A stretch of DNA of 64,000 bases from Auriscalpium vulgare (lineage: Eukaryota > Basidiomycota > Agaricomycetes > Russulales > Auriscalpiaceae), in the NCBI GenBank assembly GCA_019915015.1, contig JAHBBC010000047.1:62001-126000 (forward strand), in the 5' to 3' direction. The position numbers and the translations under genes were made by a program. The notes under the pieces are model-generated. The model did not search any database, was not told where the DNA came from, and saw only the letters and a list, made by a program, of their open reading frames with translations. This document shows positions 32,851-44,745 of this stretch, piece after piece (position 1 is the stretch's first letter; every line of letters begins with the position of its first letter).

Positions 32851-35800
32851 CTATATTATCAAACTTTCTCTTTTGTTGTTTTGACTGTCAATACTTGTGA
32901 CCTTTTTCACTCCCTTATGAGATGTAATTTTTCTCCAAGGTGTGTCATCTTCTGTGGAAGGGATCATCATTGGATTAGATTTTGACCACCTGATAGAGTG
33001 ATGGACCTTGTCAGGGACAACACCTGCTCCACGCCAGCTTTGATACTGCCTTATTAAACTTGAACGTGTAGTAGCATTGATAGTCTCTGGAAGCTCCCCT
33101 ACATAACGCAAGCGAGTGATTTCATCTAATATCTCCAACTCCCGAAATTCCTGCCTTAGATATCCAGGCAAGCCACCTGTGATTTTTGAAATATCACACA
33201 TCTGCAAAATTATGGTACCTTGTAAGCTGGAGCCTCTTGACAGACAGGTGTATACCGAATGATGAGTTCTAGAGTTTTTGAGATCAACTACATTAAAGGG
33301 TCGTGTGCGGCCCTGTGAGCCATAGTCCGTCATTGCAAAATTTGGCAGTATAGGTACCTGCTCTCGAGAAACATAGACTGTGCTGTCATTTTGCATTTTG
33401 CATTGTATTGGCACCAACTGTTTTGATACAGGAACAACATTCAACGGCAAATCTTTGAGCTGTACATCAGTTGGGGGCTTTGTGAGCTTAACAAATACAG
33501 TCTCCAGTGTGCTTTTATTATTGTTATGCAAGTTTGCCTTCCAGCCAACAACTGTTCCTTCTGCACCATTTGTAACACACACTTCAGTTGCCTCATTTTT
33601 CTTGATGAGAACAGGCATGCCGCGGCAAAGCCTCAGAGTCCCAGGAATATGCATAGATGCTGCATGAGGCAACTGCTGTAATTTATCTTGAAGTGACTCT
33701 GGCAAAATGTCTGAAGCTCTGCGAGGGTCCATAAAATTATCCTTCTTTCGTTTGGACACCACCTGTGACTTCCACTTGTCCACAGATACAAAGTCTGTGA
33801 GCTTTTGCTTTGTATCATGAGCAAATTTGACACAGCCCAGTGCATTTATTTGATCACGTTGAGCATTTAAAGCTGTAATAACAGAGACATGCCTAAAATT
33901 AGGGTGTGAAACATCAACCAAAGGATTCTGGGGTCCCACCACTCTTGATCTCAGCAAAGAAATATCATCTGAGGTACAAGCTTTATATCGCATATTCTCA
34001 AGTGCAGTGCGAAAGCGACTATCTTCCTCTGATATAGTATTCTGCCTCATATTCTGTCTTAATAATACCACAACTGTTGTCTGATGCCACTGTGCCTTTC
34101 CCATTGTATGCTTTTGATCGCGTATACTATTTGTTGTACTTAAAACAGTTCCAACTTTGTGATTGAATAAAGCAGGTCCCTTAGTATTAATTGGGGGTAA
34201 TTGGGCAAAGTCCCCAGCAAAAATCATGTTTTTCCCCCCAAATGCTTGATCTTCAATTTGCATGGCAGTACTCATCTGGCCACTGATGTTGTATAAATCA
34301 CCGCAATCAACCATAGATATCTCATCTAAAAAGACATATTTTACATGTCGCAGTCGATCTCGAATGGCTGTCATTGTGCCAGCAGACTCATTCACGCCAC
34401 TGCCAGATGTTTCTCCGCCACCTCTAAAGCCAAGCACAGAGTGGTAGGTTGATCCAGAGACGAGAGCAGCAGCAGACCCTGTGGGAGCTACTATCAAAAA
34501 CAGGAAAGACTGCCCACGTTTTTCAAAGAACGCAATAAGAGCTTTTATCACTTGTGATTTCCCTGTACCAGCCATGCCCCCTACATGCATCTTCAGCTGT
34601 GAGGCTGTATCATCAACAGAATGGTTAGCAATAATACTGAAAGCACGTTCTTGCTCTTCATTCAGAGTAAACTGTAAACATGTCTCAGCAATTAAATCTT
34701 GATCCCTCTTCTGTTGAGGTAAGAATGATTTGAAGAGATAGGCATAGTCTACAACTTGAACTTTATTTGCAGTAGATATAGACTTTCTGAAAGGCCCAGT
34801 GGGCTCTTGATCACTATTCTCTGTGCCCGTCATCTGCACTTGTACTTGGTTTTGCTTTTGTGATAAAACATCTGCCTTTTTATCAGCTAACACATTCTTC
34901 CAACCTGATGCACTATTGCTGTTTCCATCAATAAATTCAGGCAAAGCTTCTGGATCTACAGATCCCACATCTGTGGGTTTCATCCACCCACTAGCCTCTA
35001 GTACATTCTCAATTTGTACCATCTGAGCCATTTTGTTAGCCGTTTGTGGCCCAATCTCATCCCACTGGGATTCAAGATGAGACACCAGATCAGGTATGCC
35101 CAAGTCAGTCCCCACCAGCTCTTCATTATTTTGAGTATCAAGATCATATGTATTGTAGCCAAATATAGGATGTACAGGGTTCTCTGCTAACTCTTTTTTT
35201 CTTTTTGCTGCAAAGTCATGTCTAGCATCATTGCACTCATATTTTATGTTGCAAAAACTGATTATTTGATGATGCCTTGATGAGAAGCTATGAGAGGCAA
35301 ATGCATCTTCCCATGATACATTTGGTGCCTTCAAGTCAGCCCCAGATCGCCACGGAGAGAATAATGCAAGCATTGTTAGATAATAATCCTCAGTATTACC
35401 ATGGTCTTTTCTTGGCAAAGTTCCCCCCACAAGGCAAGGCACATGTGCTTTATCATCTGAGTAAACTTTGATACAGTGTGTTTTCCATTGGGGATGGTCA
35501 TATAAAAACTTGTAAATTGGCTTTGTCTTTCTCTTTGTGCCCTTTTTCCTTTTCTTTGCCCCATAGTCATCATCACTACTATCTATATCATCTAGATCTA
35601 ACTCATAATCATCATCGTCACTACTATCTTCTTCTTCTTCTTCTTCCTCCTCATCGCCATCGGTATCGCTGTCGTTTTCACTATCACTATCATTATGATT
35701 ATCATTGTTATTGTTCATGTTCATGTCATTTGTAATATTCTCATTTTCATTTGCCAAAGGCATTGCGGCATCAAAATCCACCAGAGTTGCTTGCGTAGAT

Positions 35801-38800
35801 GTCATATCTACCATATCAATATCCCCATCAACATCTTCACCAGGCACAACTTTATCCTGTTCAATCACTAGTGTGATATTTGGATCCGTACTGTCACTGT
35901 TAATATCATCACTCTTATACTTGTCCTTTGCAGTAACAGTTTTACTATTCTTTGCTTGCAGACTTGACATTCTTACTTTATGTGCTCTAGACATCCAGTC
36001 ATATAGACACCATGACTCAAACTCCATAGGTCGGTAAATGTAATCTGAAATAGGTGACAGGGCAATGACTGTATCTTCCGCTCTGTTTAGAACTACACGG
36101 TCATCTTTCTCTTCATCTATGTCTGAAAATGACCAGTAGGTTTTTACTTGATTGATGAAAGACTTCCAATAGAAAGTCTTAAATTTGAACATTGTGTAGT
36201 GGTCAGGGTGGCCCAGAATGTACATGGCGGACATTGGAGCCCCAATTTCTTGTTTTACAGTTAAAGCATTTACTACTTTTACAATGATTTTCCTAGCCTT
36301 TTCAATTCTTGTGGCATCTCCATTGATAAACTCAGAATTCCTGTTAAATATAGTCTTTATGGCTTCCAGCATTGTACTTGTACGCAATGGAGTTTTTGTG
36401 ATATAATCAGTAATATATGCAATACTAGACTTGATAGCTGTACCAGAAAGCAGACTTGTCACATCTGTATTACAACGCATTAAGAACGATACCAATGGGG
36501 TGACTGTATTGAGCCAAGCCTCACCTTGTTTCATCTCTAACAGGCCTTTATCTATGTCAATCAGTGTCTCTGCGTGAACCTCACGAGGAAACCTTGACTT
36601 GCATGAAGGATATCGTCGATTTCTGCACCCTGCATGACATGTGTGTCTATTAGACCGGAATAATATCTCATTCACAGTGTCCTTGAAAGATGTCCACCAA
36701 GATTTGGAGCTAGAGCAGGCTATGCAATTGACAGTGTCAGTAGTAATGTGTTCTTTGCAGGAAGGTGGGGGAGCTTCAGGTACTGTCATAGTAGGATCAG
36801 CCCGAGTATGGTCATTGAAAGCTTTTTTATCCATCATATCAACTACCTGTTGCATGCTGTTATCTACAAACTCACCTTGATGAGTAGATTCCAAGTATTC
36901 CACAAGTGCTTTTTGAAAGGCTGAGTCATTCTCCATTATGCGTTCTTTGATCTGCTGAGGTGAAAGGGCACTTTGTATCCATAGAAGCATATGCAAATGA
37001 AGAGTGAGACGACCCTGTTGCTCAACTGTTCCATAATACCCTGAAGTCTTGCCATAAAGGCCGGGATGACCTGAGCCAACACCCAAAACATGCTTAATAA
37101 AAAGCTCCACCATAACCTTAAAAAAACGGGCACCTGCAATAGGATTGTTAGCAATAAGTCTGTATCTTTCACTATGTGTTAACACTTTGGGATAAATATG
37201 AACATCCGCATCTGCAAAGTACAGTGCAATTGGGTGCTTAATGTCTGTAGGAGAAAAGGTGATAAACCATGATGGCGCTCCTAGCCAGATGATCAGGGAC
37301 CATATTTCATTTCGCATGAATTTTTTGTTGGTTGCAGAGCCTTGCACATGATGGGCAACATGATCTAAGTCGTTAATCATTTGATAGACTTGCTTCTCTT
37401 CATCAGTTTGGGGACGGCTCCTGTCATCCTCTTCAAGTCTTGAAATTAAAGTGTCTAATACCTCTGGCTTGATATTCATTATTCTATCTGCTATTTGAGG
37501 AAAGTTAGTTTTACTAGCAAGAAGATAGCCACCCGTTGAACTCTTCATAATCTGACTGTGGTTTAAGGCAATGAGAGGAAAAAGAGGCTCCAATTGGAAA
37601 CGCTTGTCATAGTACATCAACATTGCTCTCTTTCGTGCTGTATCACTTACCACCCTTAAACCATTTGTATTTGAAAGGCCACCCAGGCCGTAAGGAAACA
37701 ACCACGGAAAAGCAGAGGGGTAAAGTTGAGGATTTCCCCATATAGACTCAGCTGCCTCAGCATGTCCAATACCCAAGACCTTCTGCCCTTGCTTCAGATA
37801 TTTCATCGCCAAGACCTTCCGCTCTTTTCCCGACTTTTTGTCCAGTTGCTCTCCAGTCAAGGTATGGACGACGAAAGGACACTGCCCCTCAGTGGTCCCA
37901 TCATTGTCTTCATCCTGTTGTACGGCTAGGTTTTCAGAGTCACTTTCTAGAGGGGGTTGTCTGTAGTCAACAATTACTGGAGGCATGTCTTCCGGATAGT
38001 CTTCAAGATTCTCATATGAGATTGCCAGATCAGCATAGTCATAATGATTAAGTTTCAACCATTCCAGTGCCTTTGCTACTTTGTTTCTTCTTACTAACAT
38101 GGGGGTACGCCTATATTCTTTCTCGGTAGGTTTAACAGGACCTATATAGATAAATGCAATTACCTCATCAAGCTCCTCCTTCTTGGGTGGTAAAACATGA
38201 TACACTTTTGGCATAGGTATCTGATACATAACAGTATTTGCACGCATTTTATAGTGGCCTGATGTGTGAACTTTAACAATACAAGCGTTATGACTGACAC
38301 GGCCAATTAGTAATTTTTCCACAAAAGACAAACCCTGCAGCTCAGGTGGAATAGGCCCAATCCAGTTTCCATTTGCCAATGCATGCAAAGGAAGTTTGTT
38401 TTTCCTCAAGTCTCTTACACAGTTCCGGCATACCATATCACAATTAGGAGCAAACAAAGGCTCTGTTAGGGGACGGATTGGATCCATGTCACATGTTCTT
38501 GTCTCTCGCGAGATTGTGGGACTGTCACTGGTAAGTAAGGAGAGATCCACATTTGATTCAATGTCTCTCCATGGTATGAGAGTCTTTGATAAAGTCAAAA
38601 TGCCACAGATCTTGCATCCTTCCTCTTTGATCATATCAAACTGTATGTCCTTGCAGTAGTCTCTGATGATCTTTTCCTGTAGACTCTTAGAGGCAGGCTG
38701 TGGAGGGAATACATTAGTATCTTCCTTTTGACCCTTTTTGTTCTTTGATGTATGCTGAGATTGTTTCTTGACTTTGGCCCTATGCAGCTGACTTTTTATA

Positions 38801-39447
38801 GTGTTCGAGAGTCTGGGGCCACCGCAGTATCTGAAATATGTAGAGGCACACAAGCAAGCTGCACAGCTGTTACACTGATGTGATTCAATTGCTGTCCGAA
38901 GTGAAGCCAAGTCATCTTCCCGGTGCACTTTAATATCATGTGTCAGACATATATCCAGCAGTTCTTTTCTGCTCTGTTTTGTTAGCTTAGCTATAGGCAT
39001 GTGAACCTCTAGTAAATCTGACTCAGATATGTCTGTGGGCCGAATACCATGACCAGCAAAGCGGAATTTTGAACCGATAGGAAAGTCTTCAACTGCAGCA
39101 TTGTTATACTGTTCCAATTCTGTAGCCATCCAGAGCGATACGCCACCCCCGATGAGTTCTGTATTGACAAAATGATATTGATGGGGAAAGATATGATATT
39201 GCATCGCGGCCAGGGCCAGCAGTGTGGTCAAGACCATGAACACCAATGTGGTCCAGTAATTACTCAGACCCCATTGGGTGATGAACACCATTGTGTAAGA
39301 TGGCCACTGCCACTGTTCTAACAGCCCTTGGGCTATCTGAAGTACAAACTGTATCCTAGTGTGATATTCAGGGATCATGGCAATACAGTGGGAGTGTGAA
39401 GGTCGTATGGTAGTGAAGAAACAGATAGAAGACAGCAAGTTCAACAT
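32851..39447 (-). CDS. Helitron Rep/helicase (2198 aa)
   Basis: One intron-free frame from ATG 39447; a second ATG at 39129 is an equally good start because the first 106 residues look hydrophobic and unusual. In order: a DUF6570-like region with C-x2-C pairs and a Helitron-like N-terminal domain (AFPWLFPYGLGG), then the HUH motif GRLTLHLHMLLW (about 812-824). A C-x-x-x-C stretch follows (CHAGCRNRRYPSC), and the paired catalytic tyrosines in YITDYITK (about 1010). After an acidic linker (DEEEEEEEEDSSDDDD) comes a PIF1-type helicase with Walker A GGMAGTGKS (about 1626), DEISM, FAGDFAQLPP and YGSQGRT. Rep nicks and joins single strands and the helicase unwinds DNA for rolling-circle transposition. 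All key residues are present, so the copy may be active. Element ends were not located. Confidence 0.93.
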   Translation of the reverse strand: MLNLLSSICFFTTIRPSHSHCIAMIPEYHTRIQFVLQIAQGLLEQWQWPSYTMVFITQWGLSNYWTTLVFMVLTTLLALAAMQYHIFPHQYHFVNTELIGGGVSLWMATELEQYNNAAVEDFPIGSKFRFAGHGIRPTDISESDLLEVHMPIAKLTKQSRKELLDICLTHDIKVHREDDLASLRTAIESHQCNSCAACLCASTYFRYCGGPRLSNTIKSQLHRAKVKKQSQHTSKNKKGQKEDTNVFPPQPASKSLQEKIIRDYCKDIQFDMIKEEGCKICGILTLSKTLIPWRDIESNVDLSLLTSDSPTISRETRTCDMDPIRPLTEPLFAPNCDMVCRNCVRDLRKNKLPLHALANGNWIGPIPPELQGLSFVEKLLIGRVSHNACIVKVHTSGHYKMRANTVMYQIPMPKVYHVLPPKKEELDEVIAFIYIGPVKPTEKEYRRTPMLVRRNKVAKALEWLKLNHYDYADLAISYENLEDYPEDMPPVIVDYRQPPLESDSENLAVQQDEDNDGTTEGQCPFVVHTLTGEQLDKKSGKERKVLAMKYLKQGQKVLGIGHAEAAESIWGNPQLYPSAFPWLFPYGLGGLSNTNGLRVVSDTARKRAMLMYYDKRFQLEPLFPLIALNHSQIMKSSTGGYLLASKTNFPQIADRIMNIKPEVLDTLISRLEEDDRSRPQTDEEKQVYQMINDLDHVAHHVQGSATNKKFMRNEIWSLIIWLGAPSWFITFSPTDIKHPIALYFADADVHIYPKVLTHSERYRLIANNPIAGARFFKVMVELFIKHVLGVGSGHPGLYGKTSGYYGTVEQQGRLTLHLHMLLWIQSALSPQQIKERIMENDSAFQKALVEYLESTHQGEFVDNSMQQVVDMMDKKAFNDHTRADPTMTVPEAPPPSCKEHITTDTVNCIACSSSKSWWTSFKDTVNEILFRSNRHTCHAGCRNRRYPSCKSRFPREVHAETLIDIDKGLLEMKQGEAWLNTVTPLVSFLMRCNTDVTSLLSGTAIKSSIAYITDYITKTPLRTSTMLEAIKTIFNRNSEFINGDATRIEKARKIIVKVVNALTVKQEIGAPMSAMYILGHPDHYTMFKFKTFYWKSFINQVKTYWSFSDIDEEKDDRVVLNRAEDTVIALSPISDYIYRPMEFESWCLYDWMSRAHKVRMSSLQAKNSKTVTAKDKYKSDDINSDSTDPNITLVIEQDKVVPGEDVDGDIDMVDMTSTQATLVDFDAAMPLANENENITNDMNMNNNNDNHNDSDSENDSDTDGDEEEEEEEEDSSDDDDYELDLDDIDSSDDDYGAKKRKKGTKRKTKPIYKFLYDHPQWKTHCIKVYSDDKAHVPCLVGGTLPRKDHGNTEDYYLTMLALFSPWRSGADLKAPNVSWEDAFASHSFSSRHHQIISFCNIKYECNDARHDFAAKRKKELAENPVHPIFGYNTYDLDTQNNEELVGTDLGIPDLVSHLESQWDEIGPQTANKMAQMVQIENVLEASGWMKPTDVGSVDPEALPEFIDGNSNSASGWKNVLADKKADVLSQKQNQVQVQMTGTENSDQEPTGPFRKSISTANKVQVVDYAYLFKSFLPQQKRDQDLIAETCLQFTLNEEQERAFSIIANHSVDDTASQLKMHVGGMAGTGKSQVIKALIAFFEKRGQSFLFLIVAPTGSAAALVSGSTYHSVLGFRGGGETSGSGVNESAGTMTAIRDRLRHVKYVFLDEISMVDCGDLYNISGQMSTAMQIEDQAFGGKNMIFAGDFAQLPPINTKGPALFNHKVGTVLSTTNSIRDQKHTMGKAQWHQTTVVVLLRQNMRQNTISEEDSRFRTALENMRYKACTSDDISLLRSRVVGPQNPLVDVSHPNFRHVSVITALNAQRDQINALGCVKFAHDTKQKLTDFVSVDKWKSQVVSKRKKDNFMDPRRASDILPESLQDKLQQLPHAASMHIPGTLRLCRGMPVLIKKNEATEVCVTNGAEGTVVGWKANLHNNNKSTLETVFVKLTKPPTDVQLKDLPLNVVPVSKQLVPIQCKMQNDSTVYVSREQVPILPNFAMTDYGSQGRTRPFNVVDLKNSRTHHSVYTCLSRGSSLQGTIILQMCDISKITGGLPGYLRQEFRELEILDEITRLRYVGELPETINATTRSSLIRQYQSWRGAGVVPDKVHHSIRWSKSNPMMIPSTEDDTPWRKITSHKGVKKVTSIDSQNNKRESLII

Positions 39448-40160
39448 TCCAACATGTCACGTGCACATTAGTTAATATATTCCCACGCCACATGAACTTT
39501 TGCATCACTTTACCCCAAGTATCAGTGTTTGAATTTACGGCTAGCATCTTCATCATTCTGTGCTTGAGTCCCAGGAGGGTGATTTCCAGGTAGACGCTTC
39601 AGAGAAACCAGGCTGCTCATGAGTGCAAAGACCCCCGACTGCTAGAATATCACAGACAATTTACGAGCTCATTGGATAGTGTACACTCTCATGGAAATAT
39701 AAATCAGACGGCAAAGGGGCAAGACATTGTGCATTATGCATACGTTAGACATACTTTGTAATAGGTGATATAATATATAACTACTCTGACCCCTTCGGAA
39801 TCACCAGGATAATGATACCAGAAATATTGCAGGAAAGGAGCCGGTTACCCTCTGCCCTTTTGCTCTGGCTGGCTGTGACTGTATGCATGAAGAGACAAAG
39901 CGAAAGTGGGGGAATAGGCTCGCGCCATAAGGGATCCTGTGCAGGGCATTGAGCAAGGAAAGCATGGACAGAGCCTACGCGATCCTTCGACCCCGACTTG
40001 AAGCGACGGGTGGCGTCAAAAACGGGTACTGTAGAAAGCGAGAGTGAGCGAGAATTAGAAAGCACGCAAACCAGACACGTACTCTTTGTGTCCGCAGCCA
40101 GAGTCCGGCGTTGGTAGAGCATGTTGCAGGACTCATTTTGCTTCATAGTAGCCGAAGACG
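39448..40160. other. 5' flank of the Helitron, no gene seen
   Basis: The left end of the Helitron (expected 5'-TC on the minus strand) should lie here or slightly beyond, but I could not place it. There is no convincing gene. Confidence 0.4.
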
Positions 40161-43100
40161 TCACCAACAAAGACTTATCCAGTGGACGTGCAGTGGGCTG
40201 TGACTGGGATGCTGACAGTGGATGTTAGTGTATGAGCGACAGGGATGACAAACAATGGAAATACATGATGGGGTGCTTCCGGCAGGAACACTGTACGTCC
40301 CAATTTTGAATGTCCCCTCGACACCCAAAATAGGAGTTAAGTTGGGACCAACAAGCCTGTCGTACGCGGCAGCAGCCAACTCAATCTCTTGAGAGATTGG
40401 GTACATGCTCGCGCTGGCGGTGAGCTTGTCATTGACCACCACCGGAAAGTTCAGAGTTGAGAACGCAAGGAAGCCAGGCATCACGGACAGCGTCAACTTG
40501 TCGAGTCGAGATGCGCCCTTGCGAATGATGTCGGTATACAGCCCCGTAGTCCGTGTAGAGTATAAATCGAGGTTTGCACGTGCGGGGTTGAAGATGTTCG
40601 ATGTCGCGTGAGATGAGAATGTGATGACCTTGACAATGTCACTGGAAACCAATATCAGACTGTAATTGACCCCTCCATGGTGACACAATATGTACCTTTT
40701 AATGACCTTGGGATACATCCCATTGTCCAGCATGGCAATCTGTACGGAAGACCACATCCCAATGAGAGGTGAGTGCCTGGAATGGAGTGAGCTGAAGAAG
40801 TACAAATTGATTGACATCTGCTCACTCTCTCGGTGGGAGGTTATGGTATGTTCCCTGTAATAAAGGTTCCTGAAGGTCTTTGCGGAGAACTTCATTGTAT
40901 GCTGGTTCACTAGATCTTCATCATATGAGCATTCAGGAGGAGACTGAACAATGCGCCAAATGAGCACGTACACTGGCACAACATCCTCGGTGGTGTCGTC
41001 GACATCATCAGGATTTGCGTCGGTGAGTTGCCTTCAGTGCACTTCTTTAGCATGTAACATGTAGTCCAATTGAACAGGACGTACTGTGCAGGATGTTCTC
41101 CATTTGACTGGGGCTCAGGCGCATCATCATGATCTACGTAGACCAAGCTTGACTGTGGGCGATCAACCGCCTTCCCCTTTCCTGTGGCCGAGCGTCGCTT
41201 CCTGTATGGAACTTGATTAGATCAAGTGAGCGTTGGTTAACGAGCACTTACTTTGGCGGCTCGTCATCACTCTGAGACTCAGCCCTCTGATGAGAGCGCT
41301 TGCTGCCCGGTTGAGTGGATGGAGGGCTACAATGTCATGAGCTGACAGATCATTGACTGTAGAGAGGAAACATACGGTTCACGATGATACCCAGCCGAGA
41401 CCGCATCATCGTCACTACCATTGGCATCTGAAGAGAATGATATCAGACCAGGGGAAGAACGGACATAATGAGAGTGTATACCATCATTTCCGAGATTTGC
41501 CGCATTGTCAGCCATTGGCACAGGAGCAGCAGGATCAAGGACAGGTGCCATACTGTCGGAGAAGCCGGCAAAGTCTGAGAACGCATCTGAATGGACACAT
41601 GAGTACAAAAACCAGCTCTCTCACAGAGGAAAGGCAGAATAAGAACAAACATACCATCGCCACTAGCTTCCAGGGCATCATCATCAATATCCATAGGCAT
41701 GTCGTCCGGAAGGAGACCGTCCGACAACTGAGCATTCTCCGTGTCGACAAGATCATGCTCATCATCAGCATCAACATCAACATCCAATTGAGCTGCACGA
41801 TCATCGGAGAGCAGGAGATGGTTGTCATCTGCAAAGATGTCGGCGAGAGCAGGTTGAGGCAGCAGCGTCTGCTCCGGGTGGACATCCTCCATGTCGACGT
41901 CGGCCGTAACAATAGTAAGCCTCCTGGGAAGCAATCAGAATATGATCAAGCTCAAAGGGAGAAAACACACTGTGACCGGGTGCTTTACCACCAGTGGACA
42001 TGCGTCCCGGCTTCCGTGCTTTTGCATTTCTAATTGCACTGTCAACGAGAAAATGCATGAGAAACAAGGAGCAAAACAGACAGGACAAAGGGGTACAAAC
42101 AGCAGCGAAGCCGCAGGCGTCCGGGCATGCGGTCTGGCAAGAAAATACATGTTAATATATTGGAATGATAACATAGACAGCAACCGTACGTTGCCACCGG
42201 AGAAGGAGACTCTGCAGAGTATGTTGCCGCAAGAGAAGCAGATGAATCTTGACTAGATGTTGATGGAGCGGCAGGAGCAGACACCGGGGCAACAATTGGG
42301 CGACCAGTGCGTCTAAGAATCAAGAAATAAGAGCAGGCCCACAAATAGAGCAGACTACCTTACCGTCCTGCACGTAACTCCGGACTCTCTTGGATATCCG
42401 GAATGACAGGCTTTTTGACCGTGCGCTTGGCATTGACCTTGATGATAACATCAGGGATAGGTGCCGGAGTTGCAGCAGCCTGAGCGCGGCCTCTGGTCCT
42501 CATCGGACGGGACACCGCAGGAGATGCGGCTGGGGCACGCACGCCAGCAGACACCTTCGAGTTGGCCTTGGCCTTTGCAACAACAGCAGCCGCCCTGACT
42601 GTAGCAGTCAAAGCGGACGCCGTGATCGCAGCAGAAGGCGCAGAAGCATCGACCGTGGCAGTTGCCGCAGAGGTCTTGACCGTGCCCACGGGTGCAGAGG
42701 ACTTAGCCGTGCGTGCCTTCTGAAGGCCCCTGTAATAGGATGTGAATATGTGTATGCCAAATGTAGACTGAGGACGTACTTGGGCACTCCTTGGGCCGGT
42801 GTAACAGGCACGAGTACCACGCTGTGATCATAGTGTCAACTTTTAAGAAATACATATAGTGGAATGACAGAAATACCTTGAGTGAGATGCGACAGGGCCC
42901 TTGTTAGCCAAGGGACTAGAGTCGGAGCAAGTGGCACCTTCCGAGCTCACGCTACAAAGATCACAAAGTGAGCCAATGCAAATGGAATCACAGTGGGAGG
43001 GATAACTACTCACACCGGGGAGGGGGACCTGGAGACTACCTGTGCATATGTCAAAGGGGACACTGGACGCGGGGCCGGACGGCTGACGCTATAGTCCATG

Positions 43101-43448
43101 CTCAAGTCAGTAAAGCCTTGAACAGAAAAGCAAGAGAGCAGACGACTGACCGAGTACGACGCGCAAGGCGTGGGGCTTCTATAGCAGTAGCAGAGGCCGG
43201 GGTGGCAGTGGCCCCAGTAGAGGATCCAGATTGCGAAGACGCAGGCCCGGAAGCATTGGCTGCGACGGGCTTGTGAGGGGCACGTCCCTTGCCAGATGCC
43301 TTGGGAGCCTCCAGAATCTGAAGGCACGACAGAGGGACACATTAGCAATGAAACAGGGAACGACGACAAGGAAGGGGCTGACATGCTCTGGGGTAGCACT
43401 GGCAGCTTTGGTAGCTGTAGCAGATGCACGACGAGTTGTAACAGTCAT
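40161..43448 (-). CDS. Large multi-exon uncharacterised protein
   Basis: ATG 43448 (MTVTTRRASATATKAAS), stop 40161-40163, about a dozen exons with 45-70 nt introns. Most junctions fit; one near 41930-41990 does not resolve into the next acidic exon and may be a frameshift or a mis-seen intron. The N-terminal 250 residues are basic and Ala/Pro/Thr-rich. A very acidic stretch follows (DVDVDADDEHDLVD; PMDIDDDALEASGD). The C-terminal 270 residues form a compact domain (YVLIWRIVQSPPECSYDED, MYPKVIKRYILCHHGG, RLDKLTLSVMPGFLAFSTL, TYSVPAGSTPSCISI) that I recognise as an Agaricomycete-specific family of unknown function. The basic and acidic arms suggest a nuclear protein; this is inference. Confidence 0.6.
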
Positions 43449-43626
43449 TGGGAATATATGCGAGAGCGATGAAGTAGTGTCGGTTGATGGATGAGCTGCA
43501 AACCGTCTTCAGGCGACCGTCTTATATGTCGATTCACTAGGCGGCCAAGAAGCCAAAGAATGATGATTTATTTCTAAGGTTAGAGAACTAAGAATGCAAC
43601 AACTTCATGATGTGGGACAAACAATG

Positions 43627-43764
43627 GAGGTGAGGCGCGAATCCTGACGGCAGTAACGTACACTTAGCCGAAGCAATTAGACGAGATTTGGTTTAGAGGT
43701 GAGGCGCGAATCCTGACGGCAGTAATGTACACTTAGCCGAAGCAATTAGACGAGATTTGGTTTA
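43627..43764. repeat. Two copies of a 69-bp tandem repeat
   Basis: GAGGTGAGGCGCGAATCCTG occurs at 43627 and 43696 and the units differ by about one base, so the duplication is recent. It lies upstream of the gene starting at 43448. 43765-44340 holds nothing I can support. Confidence 0.85.
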
Positions 43765-44340
43765 GAGTCATTACGCACGTAGAAAAGTCCAGGTCAGGGT
43801 CGAGAGGAAATGGAGCCGTCAGGGCAACCAGTGATGGTACCTGGTAAGAAGGCAAAGGAGATCACGGAGATATAGCTAAAACTCAGATCCATCTATGGTC
43901 GACGGACCCACAAACAGTCAGTCAGTCGTGTTAGGTTCTGAGGCTTCACTGCTACATATAAGAAAATCAGTGAGAGTTGTTGCCATGATAGCCAATGCAA
44001 AGAAGCAGTCCTGTCTGTGAGCGGAGGGGAAAATAGCCGCAAATAAAGTGAGACCGCGTACAGCATAGTGCCAAGAGTCCCGACATCGGGCAGATTCACG
44101 GGGAATGCTACGCTGCCGATGAGACTAAGGAAAGATGTGCATCCTCCGAAAACACCGGCACGGCAGTGTGTTTGGGCCTGACAACGCACTCAAGGAGCAC
44201 GCTTCGACTAGAACCTGGCTGAATTCAAGTATGCAATCAGCTTAGTAGCATTCACGGTTTGAATTCAAAGAGCATACGAGCACAGCTGAATACAGGGTGA
44301 CCCGCCACCAAATGGGCCCGGAACCAGAGCTGCAGTAGGA

Positions 44341-44745
44341 ATGACAACTCTGTACGTCAGTTATAGAAATACGCCGGAGAAGGAACAGTCAGACATACAA
44401 AGTGCCTGCAAGGACAGCCGATGTCCGACTCCAGCGGGCACGTAGACTTCAGTGAGACACCACAAATGTTGCCCCGAACCTGAGTTGCGGTTGGAATGAC
44501 AACTCTGTACGTCAGTAATAGAGCAACCACAGCCGTTGTCCGACTCCAGCGGACGTGAAGGGCCCTGTGAGCCGCCACAGAAGGTGCCTGGAGCCTGAGT
44601 CGCGGTGGAATGACAACTCCGTACGTCAGTAGTAGAGTGGGCACAGCCGTCGTCCGACTCCAGCGGACGTGAAGGCCCCTGGGAGCCGCCGCAAAAGTTG
44701 CCCGGAACCTGAGTTGCGGCAGAATGACAACTCTGTACGTCAGTA
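44341..44745. repeat. 114-bp tandem repeats
   Basis: ATGACAACTCTGTACGTCAG recurs (one copy with a C) at 44341, 44496, 44610 and 44724. Spacing is 155, 114 and 114 bp; the units share CCGACTCCAGCGGACGTGAA. The minus strand stays open across the units (38-residue repeat), but no gene evidence is present. Confidence 0.8.

Noticed and set aside
32851..32890. Classical -1 programmed frameshift site
   Set aside because: The overlap is A-rich but no heptamer of the X XXY YYZ type was found in the right frame; a simple indel or separate start is as likely.
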